46,098 bases of DNA from a virus, in the IMG/VR virus record IMGVR_UViG_3300043777_000169, positions 1 to 46,098 of that record; one strand, written 5' to 3'. Of the stretch, positions 1-6,721 are shown one piece after another. Under the pieces are notes generated by a model. The model had not been told where the DNA came from, searched no databases, and saw only the letters and a list, made by a program, of their open reading frames with translations. Within the stretch, counting starts at the first letter, position 1; the number at the start of each line of letters is the position of its first letter. Made by a program: the position numbers and the translations under genes.

Positions 1-179
1 ACGACTTTCTGCGGTTTGCGTTCGATCACGTCGCGGAGAGCGGAGGCGGCTTTGGCGGCTTCCTGTAAAACGATCTCCGGCGCGCGTGACATGGCCAGTT
101 GCGTCGGCTCCGGAGCCCGCAACGCGATGTGGTGAACTTCAGGAACTTCCGGACTAAGCGGCTGCTGGACGGTTGCCAT
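1..179 (-). CDS. putative single-strand annealing protein, N-terminal part (continues at 46098)
   Basis: This is the first 59 codons of a gene that runs off the left end. The reading frame continues at 46098 on the same strand, giving about 241 aa if the 9 shared end bases are counted once. The start ATG (179-177) is preceded by an AAGGAAG ribosome site. The N-terminal part is a Pro/Ala-rich linker followed by a helix (IVLQEAAKAASALRDVIE), and then enters the conserved core coded at the other end. It is the fourth gene of a leftward operon and overlaps the gene before it by 26 bp. The annealing role is inferred from its position immediately before a YqaJ exonuclease, not from a clear Redbeta, RecT or Erf signature. 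Confidence 0.75.
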   Translation of the reverse strand, partial: MATVQQPLSPEVPEVHHIALRAPEPTQLAMSRAPEIVLQEAAKAASALRDVIERKPQKV

Positions 180-309
180 GAGTGTCTTCCTTTCCGGTTT
201 CGAAGTAGTAGCCCGAGAGCGCTTCGATCAGAATGCGGAGCGCCTTCTCCGGTTCGTTGAAGTTCAACGCGACGATGGCTCGCACGACGGCATAGTGCAT
301 GTCATCCAC
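154..309 (-). CDS. small protein of leftward operon, 51 aa
   Basis: Unrecognised small protein. The GTG start at 309 is chosen because an AAGGAG ribosome site lies 7 nt upstream; an ATG three codons later is the alternative. The sequence begins VDDMHYAVVRAIVALNF and looks like a short amphipathic helical protein (EKALRILIEAL) with a polar tail. Its first 8 bp overlap the end of the preceding gene, and its end overlaps the start of the annealing-protein gene by 26 bp, so translation is probably coupled along the operon. A longer frame extends upstream but becomes low-quality Ser/Thr/Pro sequence, so it was not used. Confidence 0.65.
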   Translation of the reverse strand: MDDMHYAVVRAIVALNFNEPEKALRILIEALSGYYFETGKEDTHGNRPAAA

Positions 310-493
310 GGTTGGGCTCCTTTCCGTCCTTGCCGAGCCTGATACGCTCCAGCAAGTCTCCGGCGTCGATGGGTGCGCCGTCGCGGGGATCGAGGAAGGG
401 CGTTCCGTGCCCAATGGCGAGGCCATTGTCGAAACACTCGGCAACCTGATCAAGGAAGGCTTCAATCAATTGGTCACTTGCGAGATCAGCCAC
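302..493 (-). CDS. small acidic protein of leftward operon, 63 aa
   Basis: Unrecognised. The protein starts MADLASDQLIEAFLDQVAEC, a likely amphipathic helix, and is acidic in its first half, with a short basic tail (LGKDGKEPNRG). It overlaps both neighbours by 8 bp, a tight spacing typical of co-translated early phage genes. It is transcribed leftward with the recombination genes. A role as a recombination accessory protein is possible from position only; the sequence itself gives no function. Confidence 0.7.
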   Translation of the reverse strand: MADLASDQLIEAFLDQVAECFDNGLAIGHGTPFLDPRDGAPIDAGDLLERIRLGKDGKEPNRG

Positions 494-725
494 GGTTCAC
501 CGCCTTGTAGTGGGCGAAGCAGTAGTCCATCTCGGTGGCCACGTCGTGAATCACTGCGGGCTGGGTGCAGGCAATCGCATCCCCTGCGCCCCAGCGGGAC
601 TCTGCCGATTCATAGCAGCAGGGAGAGAGCTGGGGAACTTGGCGGGTGACGAGCTGGTTAAGTGCGGCTTCGAATACCTGTGGAAAATCCGGGTGGGAGA
701 AAACTGGTAATGTGCTGTGAGCCAT
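486..725 (-). CDS. first gene of leftward recombination operon, 79 aa
   Basis: Unrecognised 79-aa protein. The ATG at 725 has a strong AGGAGG ribosome site 5 nt upstream. It is the first gene downstream of the leftward promoter at 803-831, with an untranslated leader of about 75 nt. The sequence (MAHSTLPVFSHPDFPQVFEA at the start, a short Cys pair in the middle, DYCFAHYKAVNRG at the end) shows no domain I can name. It overlaps the next gene by 8 bp, so it is the leading gene of the operon that reaches the YqaJ exonuclease across the contig ends. Confidence 0.75.
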   Translation of the reverse strand: MAHSTLPVFSHPDFPQVFEAALNQLVTRQVPQLSPCCYESAESRWGAGDAIACTQPAVIHDVATEMDYCFAHYKAVNRG

Positions 726-802
726 AGAGCCTCCTTACTGAGGTTTTTTGGTTAGGGCTGAGTGGGTACTTCGAATACCCACTTGGCCCGTCTACGAGAA
801 AT

Positions 803-831
803 ATTCTCTCACCTAGCAGGCTGGGTGTCAA
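803..831 (-). promoter_or_regulatory. leftward promoter with internal operator O1
   Basis: On the minus strand a perfect -35 box TTGACA (831-826) is followed by a 17-bp spacer and a -10-like GAGAAT (808-803). The spacer is almost exactly filled by an imperfect palindrome, ACCTAGCAGGCTGGGT (811-826, about 12 of 16 positions symmetric). A repressor bound there would block the promoter. The promoter drives the leftward recombination operon beginning at 725. Confidence 0.6.
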
Positions 832-848
832 GCGGAAAGAAATAATTC

Positions 849-877
849 TTGCATCCTAACAGGCTAGGTGGTAAGGT
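849..877 (+). promoter_or_regulatory. rightward promoter with internal operator O2
   Basis: TTGCAT (849-854), a 17-bp spacer and TAAGGT (872-877) form a weak promoter-like pair facing right. The spacer holds TCCTAACAGGCTAGGT (854-869), which matches O1 at 13 of 16 positions in the same orientation, 43 bp away. Transcription would start about 7 nt after the -10 box, at or next to the ATG at 885, so the message could be leaderless. Confidence 0.5.
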
Positions 878-884
878 GCGCCCT

Positions 885-1037
885 ATGGATGTCCGCGAAA
901 TGGCGCGCCTGGGCGGTCTGGCGCGCACGAACTCGATGACCGCAGCCCAACGAAAGAAGCTGGCCACGAAAGCGTCTCGTGCCGCCGCTATTGCTCGCAC
1001 GAAGAAGGCCAGACTTAAAAAGCAAAAGGAAAGCTGA
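885..1037 (+). CDS. small basic helical protein, 50 aa
   Basis: A 50-residue, very basic protein beginning MDVREMARLGGLARTNSM, with a Lys/Arg/Ala-rich helix to the end (KKARLKKQKES). The pattern G-G-x-A-R followed by a T-A-x-Q-R-K-K-L helix recalls short basic helical proteins common in phages and plasmids, but I cannot assign a family with certainty. It lies directly downstream of operator O2 and is the first rightward gene. It is a possible nucleic-acid-binding or regulatory protein, by inference from charge and position only. An upstream TTG at 849 is possible but lies within the promoter. Confidence 0.6.
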   Translation: MDVREMARLGGLARTNSMTAAQRKKLATKASRAAAIARTKKARLKKQKES

Positions 1038-1041
1038 GCTA

Positions 1042-1767
1042 ATGAAGGACCTACTGAAAAACGTCGTCCACTCTTTCGGCTACGACCTATCCCGCACTAG
1101 TCGCCCCGGATTCGACCCTTTTGCCGATCTCCACACTCTGATTGCCGAGCCCGCTGTGATCTTTGACGTGGGGGCGAATGTTGGTCAATCGGCGCGCAAG
1201 TTCCGCCCTCTGTTCCCCGATGCAGTGATTCATTCCTTCGAGCCGGGCGCGCAGGCTTTTGCCCAACTCCAGCAAGAGCTGAAAGCCGACCCCAAAAGCC
1301 GCGCCTGGAACTTTGGACTAGGCGAGACCAGACAACGCCGCACCTTCTTCGAAAACCGGGAAACCGTTTTAAGCTCCTTCCTCCCCTCCGGAAAAGACTC
1401 ATGGCAAGACGGCGGCAGTCCAATCGAATGCGAGCTCTCTACTGTGGACTCATTCTGCGAGAGCGCCGCTATCGGCCGCATCGATATCCTGAAATCCGAC
1501 ACTCAAGGTTACGATTTGAACGTCTTCAAGGGCGCTTCGCGGATGATGAAAGAAGCGAAAATCGGTGCAATCCTGACCGAGCTAAACTTCACCGAAATTT
1601 ATGCGGGACAGGGCTCAGTCGGTCAGATATTTGAGCTGTTGAACGGGTTCGACTTCAGGCTTTTTTGTTTCTACCCGGAGGTCCGGATGGATGGGTGGCC
1701 TGCGTGGACGGATGCCTTATTTGCTCATCGCTCCCTTCAGCGTCCCTTGGCTCGGACGTCCCCTTAA
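1042..1767 (+). CDS. FkbM-family SAM-dependent methyltransferase
   Basis: A 241-aa AdoMet-dependent methyltransferase of the FkbM type, which usually O-methylates sugars or small molecules. The glycine-rich SAM-binding motif I is visible as IFDVGANVGQSARKF near residues 50-64. The acidic loop HSFEPG follows, and the family-typical DTQGYDLNVFKGA segment lies near residue 155. The start at 1042 is the first ATG after the small basic gene, with a weak AAAGGA site. It is a moron-like cargo gene between the control region and the recombinase. It could modify host surface glycans or a virion glycan; the substrate cannot be told from sequence. Confidence 0.85.
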   Translation: MKDLLKNVVHSFGYDLSRTSRPGFDPFADLHTLIAEPAVIFDVGANVGQSARKFRPLFPDAVIHSFEPGAQAFAQLQQELKADPKSRAWNFGLGETRQRRTFFENRETVLSSFLPSGKDSWQDGGSPIECELSTVDSFCESAAIGRIDILKSDTQGYDLNVFKGASRMMKEAKIGAILTELNFTEIYAGQGSVGQIFELLNGFDFRLFCFYPEVRMDGWPAWTDALFAHRSLQRPLARTSP

Positions 1768-2164
1768 GCCGACACCGACGCTTCCACCGGAACCGAAGTA
1801 ACCGCCACCCTCGGTATCTCTACCCTCTTCGGCGGCTTCCTCTTCCGTGGCTCCGGTTCCAACTCCGCAGCCCAGCGACATGCCGGACACGACTCCGCGC
1901 ACCGATCCCCGGTGTAATCAAGCTCGTGCGCGTAAGGTGAGAGGACGACTCGCATAATCTATGTGATGAGCGTGACATAGCGTCTGATTTCGGCATATCA
2001 GGTTTTCCCGGGAGAGGCGCGTTACGGAGGTACATGAGACTTTAGTAACTTCCCATTCCGGTCCGCCCTATCGTAGTGTCGGTTTCGACTGCTAGGCTCA
2101 CCCTGAGCCACCGTTCCACCGCCGCGCGCCGGAAATAAAGCGACGCCGATCAGACCCTCCCAAA
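1768..2164. other. 397-bp region without a convincing gene
   Basis: No strong gene is seen. A leftward frame at 1955-1764 (63 aa, with a C-x3-C-x2-C cluster near its start) is the best candidate, but it has no ribosome site and overlaps the end of the methyltransferase gene. A GGAGGT ribosome-like site precedes a four-codon start-stop unit, ATG AGA CTT TAG (2034-2045), which is followed by a second stop. A perfect 6-bp hairpin GGCTCA-CCC-TGAGCC lies at 2095-2109 without a T-tract. The stretch may be a leader or a decayed gene. Confidence 0.4.
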
Positions 2165-2515
2165 ATGAAAGTACCCGTGTATCCGCGCGGCGCCGATCCG
2201 CGTGTTGCCCGCCCCATCCTGCGAAAATCTCACTACTATGCCGCAGAGCAGGTGCTCGCGTGTCGTGCCGATTGGGTAGATTCCGAAGACCCCCGCAAAG
2301 GCATCGTCCCACGTGAATTCCTGCCCTCCGGCAAGGTCTATGGAGCCTCCGCAGAGCAGATCGAACTGCTCGAGCTCGGGCCTCCACCGGACGCCGGGCT
2401 AAAGTTCATACCGCCGCCGATGGAGCAAAACCCAACCCTCCCCCGCATCAATATCGATCCGCTCTGCACCGCCGCGCCTAGCTGGGACTGGTCCTACGAA
2501 GGGGCGCCAGCCTGA
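2165..2515 (+). CDS. hypothetical protein, 116 aa
   Basis: Unrecognised. The ATG start lacks a clear ribosome site. The protein is rich in Pro and charged residues (PVYPRGADPRVARPILRKSH near the start, PPPDAGLKF and NPTLPRINIDP later) and has no membrane segment. It precedes two short genes and the serine recombinase on the same strand. Codon third positions are GC-rich, as in neighbouring genes, which supports coding. Function unknown. Confidence 0.6.
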   Translation: MKVPVYPRGADPRVARPILRKSHYYAAEQVLACRADWVDSEDPRKGIVPREFLPSGKVYGASAEQIELLELGPPPDAGLKFIPPPMEQNPTLPRINIDPLCTAAPSWDWSYEGAPA

Positions 2516-2523
2516 AATCATGC

Positions 2524-2715
2524 GTGACCGAATACAGCCAGATCGACTCCATCGTGAACACCACCTTGGTCCGGCATACGAAGGGTGGGACGAAGCTGAG
2601 TCCGGAGATGATCCGGCTATTGGCTTTGGTGATGTTCGAAGGCTACGAACTGTTCCCCGGGAAAACCATGGGGCGCAGGCGTGGTGACTCCCCGCATCCC
2701 TCCCGACTGGCGTGA
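2524..2715 (+). CDS. hypothetical protein, 63 aa
   Basis: Unrecognised 63-aa protein starting at GTG 2524. The sequence is a mixed helical protein (SQIDSIVNTTLVRHTKGG, then SPEMIRLLALVMFEGYELF) with a basic tail. A competing frame from ATG 2520 gives Arg/His-rich sequence and was rejected. The end overlaps the next gene by 35 bp. No ribosome site is evident, so translation may be coupled to upstream genes. Function unknown. Confidence 0.5.
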   Translation: MTEYSQIDSIVNTTLVRHTKGGTKLSPEMIRLLALVMFEGYELFPGKTMGRRRGDSPHPSRLA

Positions 2716-2908
2716 GGAATACCTCCACGTCGAACGCTCCAAGCAGCAACTCCAGAAGGACCTGACCTGTGCTTTTGACCGGATTAGCGAGCTCGAAAAC
2801 TCGCAGCGGACTCTCAAGGTCATGCTGTGGATCGCAGGCCTGTTCCTCAGCGGTATGGGGGCGACGGTGATCCTGTTGGGACAATTTGTCCTGGAGCGGC
2901 TGAAGTGA
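2681..2908 (+). CDS. small membrane protein with coiled-coil, 75 aa
   Basis: A 75-aa protein with a polar, probably coiled-coil first half (HVERSKQQLQKDL, then RISELENSQRTLKV) and one hydrophobic span near the C-terminus (MLWIAGLFLSGMGATVILLG) followed by a short positive tail. This layout resembles small phage membrane proteins such as XhlA-type holin partners, but it lies far from the lytic enzyme, so that role is uncertain. The start is GTG 2681. Its stop overlaps the start of the recombinase gene in a GTGA junction, implying coupled expression with the recombinase. Confidence 0.6.
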   Translation: MVTPRIPPDWREEYLHVERSKQQLQKDLTCAFDRISELENSQRTLKVMLWIAGLFLSGMGATVILLGQFVLERLK

Positions 2909-3456
2909 AACTCGCCCTCTACGCTCGCGTGTCAAAGCCGCAACGCGGCCAGCTTTCCGACGTCCAGGCGAAAGACCAGAATCCCGAAGTCCAGCTCCGC
3001 GAGCTGCGCGAGTGGTGCGAGAAAAACAAACACTCGATTGCATTCGAATACGTGGAGCGATTGAGCGGCAAGAACACAAAGCGCCCGCAGCTCCAGAAGT
3101 TAATGCGGGACGCGATCAAAGGACTGCGGGATATCGATGGCGTTCTGGTCTGGCGTCTCGATCGGTTCGGCCGATCGGTGCGCGACCTGCACAACCTGAT
3201 CGCCGAACTGGACGACGCGAAGATCGCCTTCATCTGCCTCAAAGACGGTTTCGACTTAACCACCAGCGGCGGCCGGGCGATGTTCGGGATGCTGGCCGTC
3301 TTTGCTGAGTTCGAGCGCAACGTGATCGCAGAACGGACTAAGGCCGGCCTTGCCCTGGCGCGAGCCGAGGGCCGAGTACCTGGCCGCAAGATCGATCCGC
3401 GCAAAGGACCGAGCCGCACAACCCGCTGGCGCGAACTGCAGCGGAAATCGGCCTAA
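2905..3456 (+). CDS. small serine recombinase (resolvase/invertase family)
   Basis: A 183-aa serine recombinase that would cut and rejoin DNA through a 5'-phosphoserine link. Visible are the catalytic ARVS motif (Ser10, Arg8), the RLDRFGRS motif with the conserved arginines near residues 72-79, and the long E helix FAEFERNVIAERTKAGLALA (about 133-152). After the GRVPGRK hinge only about 20 residues remain. The C-terminal helix-turn-helix is short and keeps only a recognition-helix-like piece (SRTTRWRELQRKS). The start is GTG 2905 in a GTGA overlap. It is the only integrase or resolvase candidate in the window, and a 26-bp dyad lies 7 bp after its stop. Confidence 0.9.
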   Translation: MKLALYARVSKPQRGQLSDVQAKDQNPEVQLRELREWCEKNKHSIAFEYVERLSGKNTKRPQLQKLMRDAIKGLRDIDGVLVWRLDRFGRSVRDLHNLIAELDDAKIAFICLKDGFDLTTSGGRAMFGMLAVFAEFERNVIAERTKAGLALARAEGRVPGRKIDPRKGPSRTTRWRELQRKSA

Positions 3457-3462
3457 TGACTT

Positions 3463-3488
3463 TGTTTCATATCGTCCGATGTGAAACA
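3463..3488. promoter_or_regulatory. 26-bp dyad, candidate recombinase crossover site
   Basis: Two 12-bp arms, TGTTTCATATCG and CGATGTGAAACA, are inverted repeats with 11 of 12 positions matching, separated by the 2-bp centre TC. This size and the 2-bp asymmetric core match the crossover sites used by serine invertases and resolvases. It sits just after the recombinase stop codon. There is no T-tract, so a terminator is less likely. The function is inferred. Confidence 0.5.
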
Positions 3489-3502
3489 TCAACAACTTAC
3501 GA

Positions 3503-3787
3503 GTGATTTCCCCGGAAAAACCCGCGATGAGCAGCTCAAACAATCAAAAAGAATCAAGCGAATTCAAGTATCTCGTTGCTCCGAAAAGACTTCTGCGTTC
3601 CGTGCTCGATCGGCTCGCAAATCGTAAGTCATTGGTTCTATTGATTGTTTCTGTTTCTGGCTCCTTGGTCGTCTTGAAAAAGGTTGATTTCCGGTTGAAA
3701 AACTTGAATTTCTGGGCTGGTTTTCAAGCGCTGTTTCCGCACATCTGCGACCTGGGCTTCGGCCTCTCTTTGAGCAATGGGTGTTGA
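3503..3787 (+). CDS. possible small membrane protein, 94 aa
   Basis: A frame from GTG 3503 (or ATG 3527, giving MSSSNNQKESSEFKYL) to 3787. It has a basic middle (APKRLLRSVLDRLANRK) and a hydrophobic stretch (SLVLLIVSVSGSLVVL). Base composition is clearly AT-richer than the surrounding genes, which could mean recent acquisition or a non-coding control region between the recombinase and the packaging genes. It overlaps the next gene by 11 bp. There is no good ribosome site. This call is tentative. Confidence 0.35.
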   Translation: MISPEKPAMSSSNNQKESSEFKYLVAPKRLLRSVLDRLANRKSLVLLIVSVSGSLVVLKKVDFRLKNLNFWAGFQALFPHICDLGFGLSLSNGC

Positions 3788-4283
3788 TCACGGTGGAGCG
3801 CGCGACGGGGCCGGCCGCAAGCCGAAGCCGAAGATCGAGCAACGCGCCGACAAGGGCATCGCGACGACCGTGCTCGCGATGGATGGGCCGCCCGAGCACA
3901 AGCGGAAGTGCCGCTGCAAGGTTTGCGAGGGCTCCCCGAAGAACTGCACCTGCGTTGAGCAGTGCGGCGATTGCGACGCGCTTCGCGAAAACTGCGAGTG
4001 CGAAAAGTATCGGCCGATCAAGCTCGCTTGCCGCGCCTGCCAACTGGTCGAGGATCACAAGGTTTGCCGTTGCGAAGTCTGCGGGTGGTGGGAGCAACTG
4101 ATGGCTCGCGACCTGAGGATCACGCATGACACACGGAAATATCTCACGGACCGACGCGACGGAAAGCCGGCGCAAGGCGTCTTCATCGGCGATACGCGCG
4201 AATCGGCAGTGGACGTAGACTTTGGCGACATCCTTATGCCAGCCGCCCCGAATCAGCCTGGAGCGCCTGGTAAACCCAACTGA
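3777..4283 (+). CDS. putative terminase small subunit, cysteine-rich
   Basis: A 168-aa protein whose N-terminus (HGGARDGAGRKPKPK) is the Gly/Arg start often seen in phage small terminase subunits, and which sits directly before the large terminase gene. It would recognise phage DNA and recruit the large subunit. Unusually, residues 45-102 carry 14 cysteines in repeated C-x-C and C-x2-C pairs (C45, C47, C50, C57, C59, C63, C66, C73, C75, C85, C88, C97, C99, C102). This suggests two or more zinc-binding knuckles rather than the usual helix-turn-helix. It overlaps the large-subunit gene by about 60 bp. The small-terminase assignment rests on position and the N-terminal motif. Confidence 0.6.
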   Translation: MGVDHGGARDGAGRKPKPKIEQRADKGIATTVLAMDGPPEHKRKCRCKVCEGSPKNCTCVEQCGDCDALRENCECEKYRPIKLACRACQLVEDHKVCRCEVCGWWEQLMARDLRITHDTRKYLTDRRDGKPAQGVFIGDTRESAVDVDFGDILMPAAPNQPGAPGKPN

Positions 4284-5778
4284 GAGACAACGTGAAGTTC
4301 TCGCAGCGATCGCAGAATTCGACTTCGTCTTGTTTGGCGGAGAAGCCGGCGGCGGCAAGAGCTACATCCTGCGCTGGTGGCTGGTGCTTTACCTGGTCTG
4401 GTGCTTCAAGGTTCTTGGTCTGCGCAACGTTGTCGTTGGCTTGTTCTGCGAAGACTATCCCAACCTGCAGGATCGCCAGGTCTCAAAGATCGAGCACGAG
4501 TTCCCAAAGTGGCTCGGCAGTCTCAGCTTCAAAAAAGTCTGGAACTTCCAGCTTCGTCCTGAGTTCGGCAGCGGCGTCATCGCGCTGCGCAACCTGGACA
4601 AGATGGAGAAATACAAGTCGGCTGAATTTGCGGCCGTCGCGCTCGATGAAGTCACGCTCAATCCGCTGCGAGTATTCAACTGGCTTCGGTTTCGTTTGCG
4701 CTGGCCAGGAATCGAGCGGCCGAAGTTCCTCGGTGGCACCAACCCCGGTGGCGTCGGGCATTCCTGGGTTAAAGCATACTGGCACGATCACAAACTGCCG
4801 CCGGAGCTGCAGCCGATCGCGGAACAGTTTGTCCTCATCAAAGCGCGGTCGGCCGATAACCCTCACCTCCCTACCGGCTACCACGACCGCCTCCTCACTC
4901 TCCCGCCTGACATGGCCCGCATGGTCGGCCGCGGCGACTGGAATGTTTTCACCGGACAATACTTCCCGCAGTTCGAAATCCCCCGCCACGTTCTCAAAGC
5001 GGCAGACGCAGTACACCAGATCAAGCCCTGGCACACGCGCTGGATCTCGGGCGACTGGGGCTATGAGCATCCAGCCTCTTTCCACTGGCACGCGAAGAAC
5101 GAACACAACCGCATCGTCACCTACGACGAGATGTGGGATCGCCGCGTAGGCGAATCAGAATGGGCCGAACGAATTACAGCGCGAGAGAAGCAGTGGAAAG
5201 ACAGATTCGGGACGGGCTATCGTCCACTAACCTCGTTTCCCTTCTCGTGGGATGCCGGCAAGCTCAGCCCGCGCTCGCACCCGAAGTATCCGAAATCGAT
5301 CGTGCAGTTGGTGAGCGATCACCTGGGGGCGGATGTTCCGAAGCCGCATCCAGCGGACTCCACGCCGGGATCGCGGATGTCCGGTTTTCGCCTGATGAGC
5401 CAGCTACTCGACGCGGATTTGTGGGGGATCTCGGATGCCTGCCCTAAATTAATTGAATGTCTGCCAACTCTTATCCGCGATGAAGACGACACCGAAACCC
5501 TGCTCAAAGTTAACTATGCCGAAGGCGACACAATCGGCGATGACCCGGCAGACTCCGCGCGTATGGGATTGCAGCACGAGTTCGGCAGCAGCGTGGTTCC
5601 TGTGAACGTGATGGCCGATCGCAGAGTCGCAGCTTACGCCGAAGCCCGCGGCCAGGAAGTAGAAGACCTGGACATCAACTCCGTCCACATGCTGCACCGC
5701 CAAGCCATGGTGCGAGAGCAACAGATGCGGAAGAAACGCAGGGGCGGATTAGGAAGAATCTGGAGGCCGAGGAGCTAA
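4222..5778 (+). CDS. terL: terminase large subunit
   Basis: The DNA-packaging ATPase and nuclease, about 518 aa. Walker A is GGEAGGGKSY (residues 39-48), Walker B is AVALDEVT with Asp142 and Glu143, and motif III is GGTNPGG (171-177). The nuclease half begins near ISGDWGYEHPAS (Asp278), the first acidic residue of an RNase H-like fold, with further acidic residues downstream (SWDAGKLSP). The TTG at 4222 is the longest start; the conserved part begins around NPTERQREVL, so the true start may be slightly later. It is followed by structural genes at short spacing. Confidence 0.93.
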   Translation: MATSLCQPPRISLERLVNPTERQREVLAAIAEFDFVLFGGEAGGGKSYILRWWLVLYLVWCFKVLGLRNVVVGLFCEDYPNLQDRQVSKIEHEFPKWLGSLSFKKVWNFQLRPEFGSGVIALRNLDKMEKYKSAEFAAVALDEVTLNPLRVFNWLRFRLRWPGIERPKFLGGTNPGGVGHSWVKAYWHDHKLPPELQPIAEQFVLIKARSADNPHLPTGYHDRLLTLPPDMARMVGRGDWNVFTGQYFPQFEIPRHVLKAADAVHQIKPWHTRWISGDWGYEHPASFHWHAKNEHNRIVTYDEMWDRRVGESEWAERITAREKQWKDRFGTGYRPLTSFPFSWDAGKLSPRSHPKYPKSIVQLVSDHLGADVPKPHPADSTPGSRMSGFRLMSQLLDADLWGISDACPKLIECLPTLIRDEDDTETLLKVNYAEGDTIGDDPADSARMGLQHEFGSSVVPVNVMADRRVAAYAEARGQEVEDLDINSVHMLHRQAMVREQQMRKKRRGGLGRIWRPRS

Positions 5779-5780
5779 CG

Positions 5781-6269
5781 ATGCCGAACTATCCTGGAGC
5801 TGCAGGCGCTACCACTCCCGTTGCTTCGAACGCTTCGCCGATCGCGCTGCAAAAGGGCGAGTCCGCTTACGTCTTCGGTGTCCTGGCCGCTTCAGCGACA
5901 CAGTTGCCGGTCAACGATGGCAACGTCGCGATGGAAACGCAGGCTGTTGGTGCGGTTTCCATCGCCGTGAACCTGCAGACGCAAGCCACCGATCCTCCCG
6001 CAGGCGTTGCCTGGGAGATCCGCTTCTCCGGCGCGCCCGGAACCTTCGAAATTGATATTCAAGAGGCCGACACCGACGCGGATGCCTTCTATGTGCTGCC
6101 CAGTTCGGCAGTGAATGCGAATTCGGCGCTGTATAAGATCACCGCCGTGATTGCCAACAACGTCGCCCGGGTCGAGATCCCCGGACCTCTGAGCAAATTC
6201 CAGCGGGCAAAGATCGTCGCTCTAGGGAACGCTGTGAACGTGAGCATCAAGGCAACCCGAGCTGCGTAA
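5781..6269 (+). CDS. putative virion structural protein, 162 aa
   Basis: An unnamed protein of 162 aa with an ATG start behind a GAGGAG site. It is rich in Ala, Val and Thr and appears to be mostly beta-strand (SIAVNLQTQATDP, WEIRFSGAPGTFEIDIQEAD, VARVEIPGP). This looks like a small capsid-decoration or similar surface protein, and it follows terL by 2 nt. No signal peptide or membrane span is seen. The role is inferred from composition and place only. Confidence 0.7.
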   Translation: MPNYPGAAGATTPVASNASPIALQKGESAYVFGVLAASATQLPVNDGNVAMETQAVGAVSIAVNLQTQATDPPAGVAWEIRFSGAPGTFEIDIQEADTDADAFYVLPSSAVNANSALYKITAVIANNVARVEIPGPLSKFQRAKIVALGNAVNVSIKATRAA

Positions 6270-6296
6270 TGAACTGGAAGAAGGAAGAGTCGCCCC

Positions 6297-6461
6297 ATGA
6301 CTAACAAATCTGATGCGGCATCAAGTACTCGACCGGAACAGGAAGTGATGTATGTGTGCCTCAAGTGCGGGGCCGAAGTGTGGAAGGCTCCCAGCCAGCG
6401 ACGAAGCGTTTGCGAGCATTGCGTAGGCGGTCAACTTGTCGCCAATCCGAGGAGGGGCTAA
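6297..6461 (+). CDS. small zinc-ribbon protein, 54 aa
   Basis: A 54-aa protein from ATG 6297 ([17 protein letters not shown]). Two paired cysteine motifs, C-L-K-C and C-E-H-C, lie about 18 residues apart, the pattern of a single zinc ribbon. It is preceded by an AAGGAAGAG site. Its stop shares one base with the ATG of the Phd-like gene (TAATG), so the two are probably translationally coupled. Partner unknown. Confidence 0.65.
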   Translation: MTNKSDAASSTRPEQEVMYVCLKCGAEVWKAPSQRRSVCEHCVGGQLVANPRRG

Positions 6462-6721
6462 TGACTTTACCGCGCAAGGATTTTCGTGGCCAGTCCGCAA
6501 CCGTAAGCATGATGGAATTGCGCTCGGAGCCGGGAGAGGTAATCGACCGCGTGCAGCACGGCATGACTGTGCATATTGAGAAGTCGGGCAAGCACGTTGC
6601 GGACTTAGTGCCGCCTGACGGTGCCATCGAGACGACAACAATTCATCCGAACGGCACAATTACAGGCCCGATTCCACTGACATTTCGGCGCGATCTTGGA
6701 AACGGAGGCTACGATGACTGA
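6461..6721 (+). CDS. Phd/YefM-like antitoxin-fold protein
   Basis: An 86-aa protein whose middle matches the Phd/YefM pattern: [20 protein letters not shown], then a two-strand segment ([18 protein letters not shown]). In antitoxins this N-terminal fold binds operator DNA and the C-terminal tail covers a toxin. Here the tail ([20 protein letters not shown]) is not a usual toxin-binding helix, and no Doc or YoeB-like toxin lies beside it. It has a strong GAGGAGGGG ribosome site. It could be a DNA-binding regulator or an orphan antitoxin within the late region. Confidence 0.7.
   Translation: MTLPRKDFRGQSATVSMMELRSEPGEVIDRVQHGMTVHIEKSGKHVADLVPPDGAIETTTIHPNGTITGPIPLTFRRDLGNGGYDD

Noticed and set aside
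2399-3079. Leftward open frame opposite three small genes and the recombinase start
   Set aside because: Ser/Arg/Pro-rich antisense translation; the recombinase frame on the other strand is certain.
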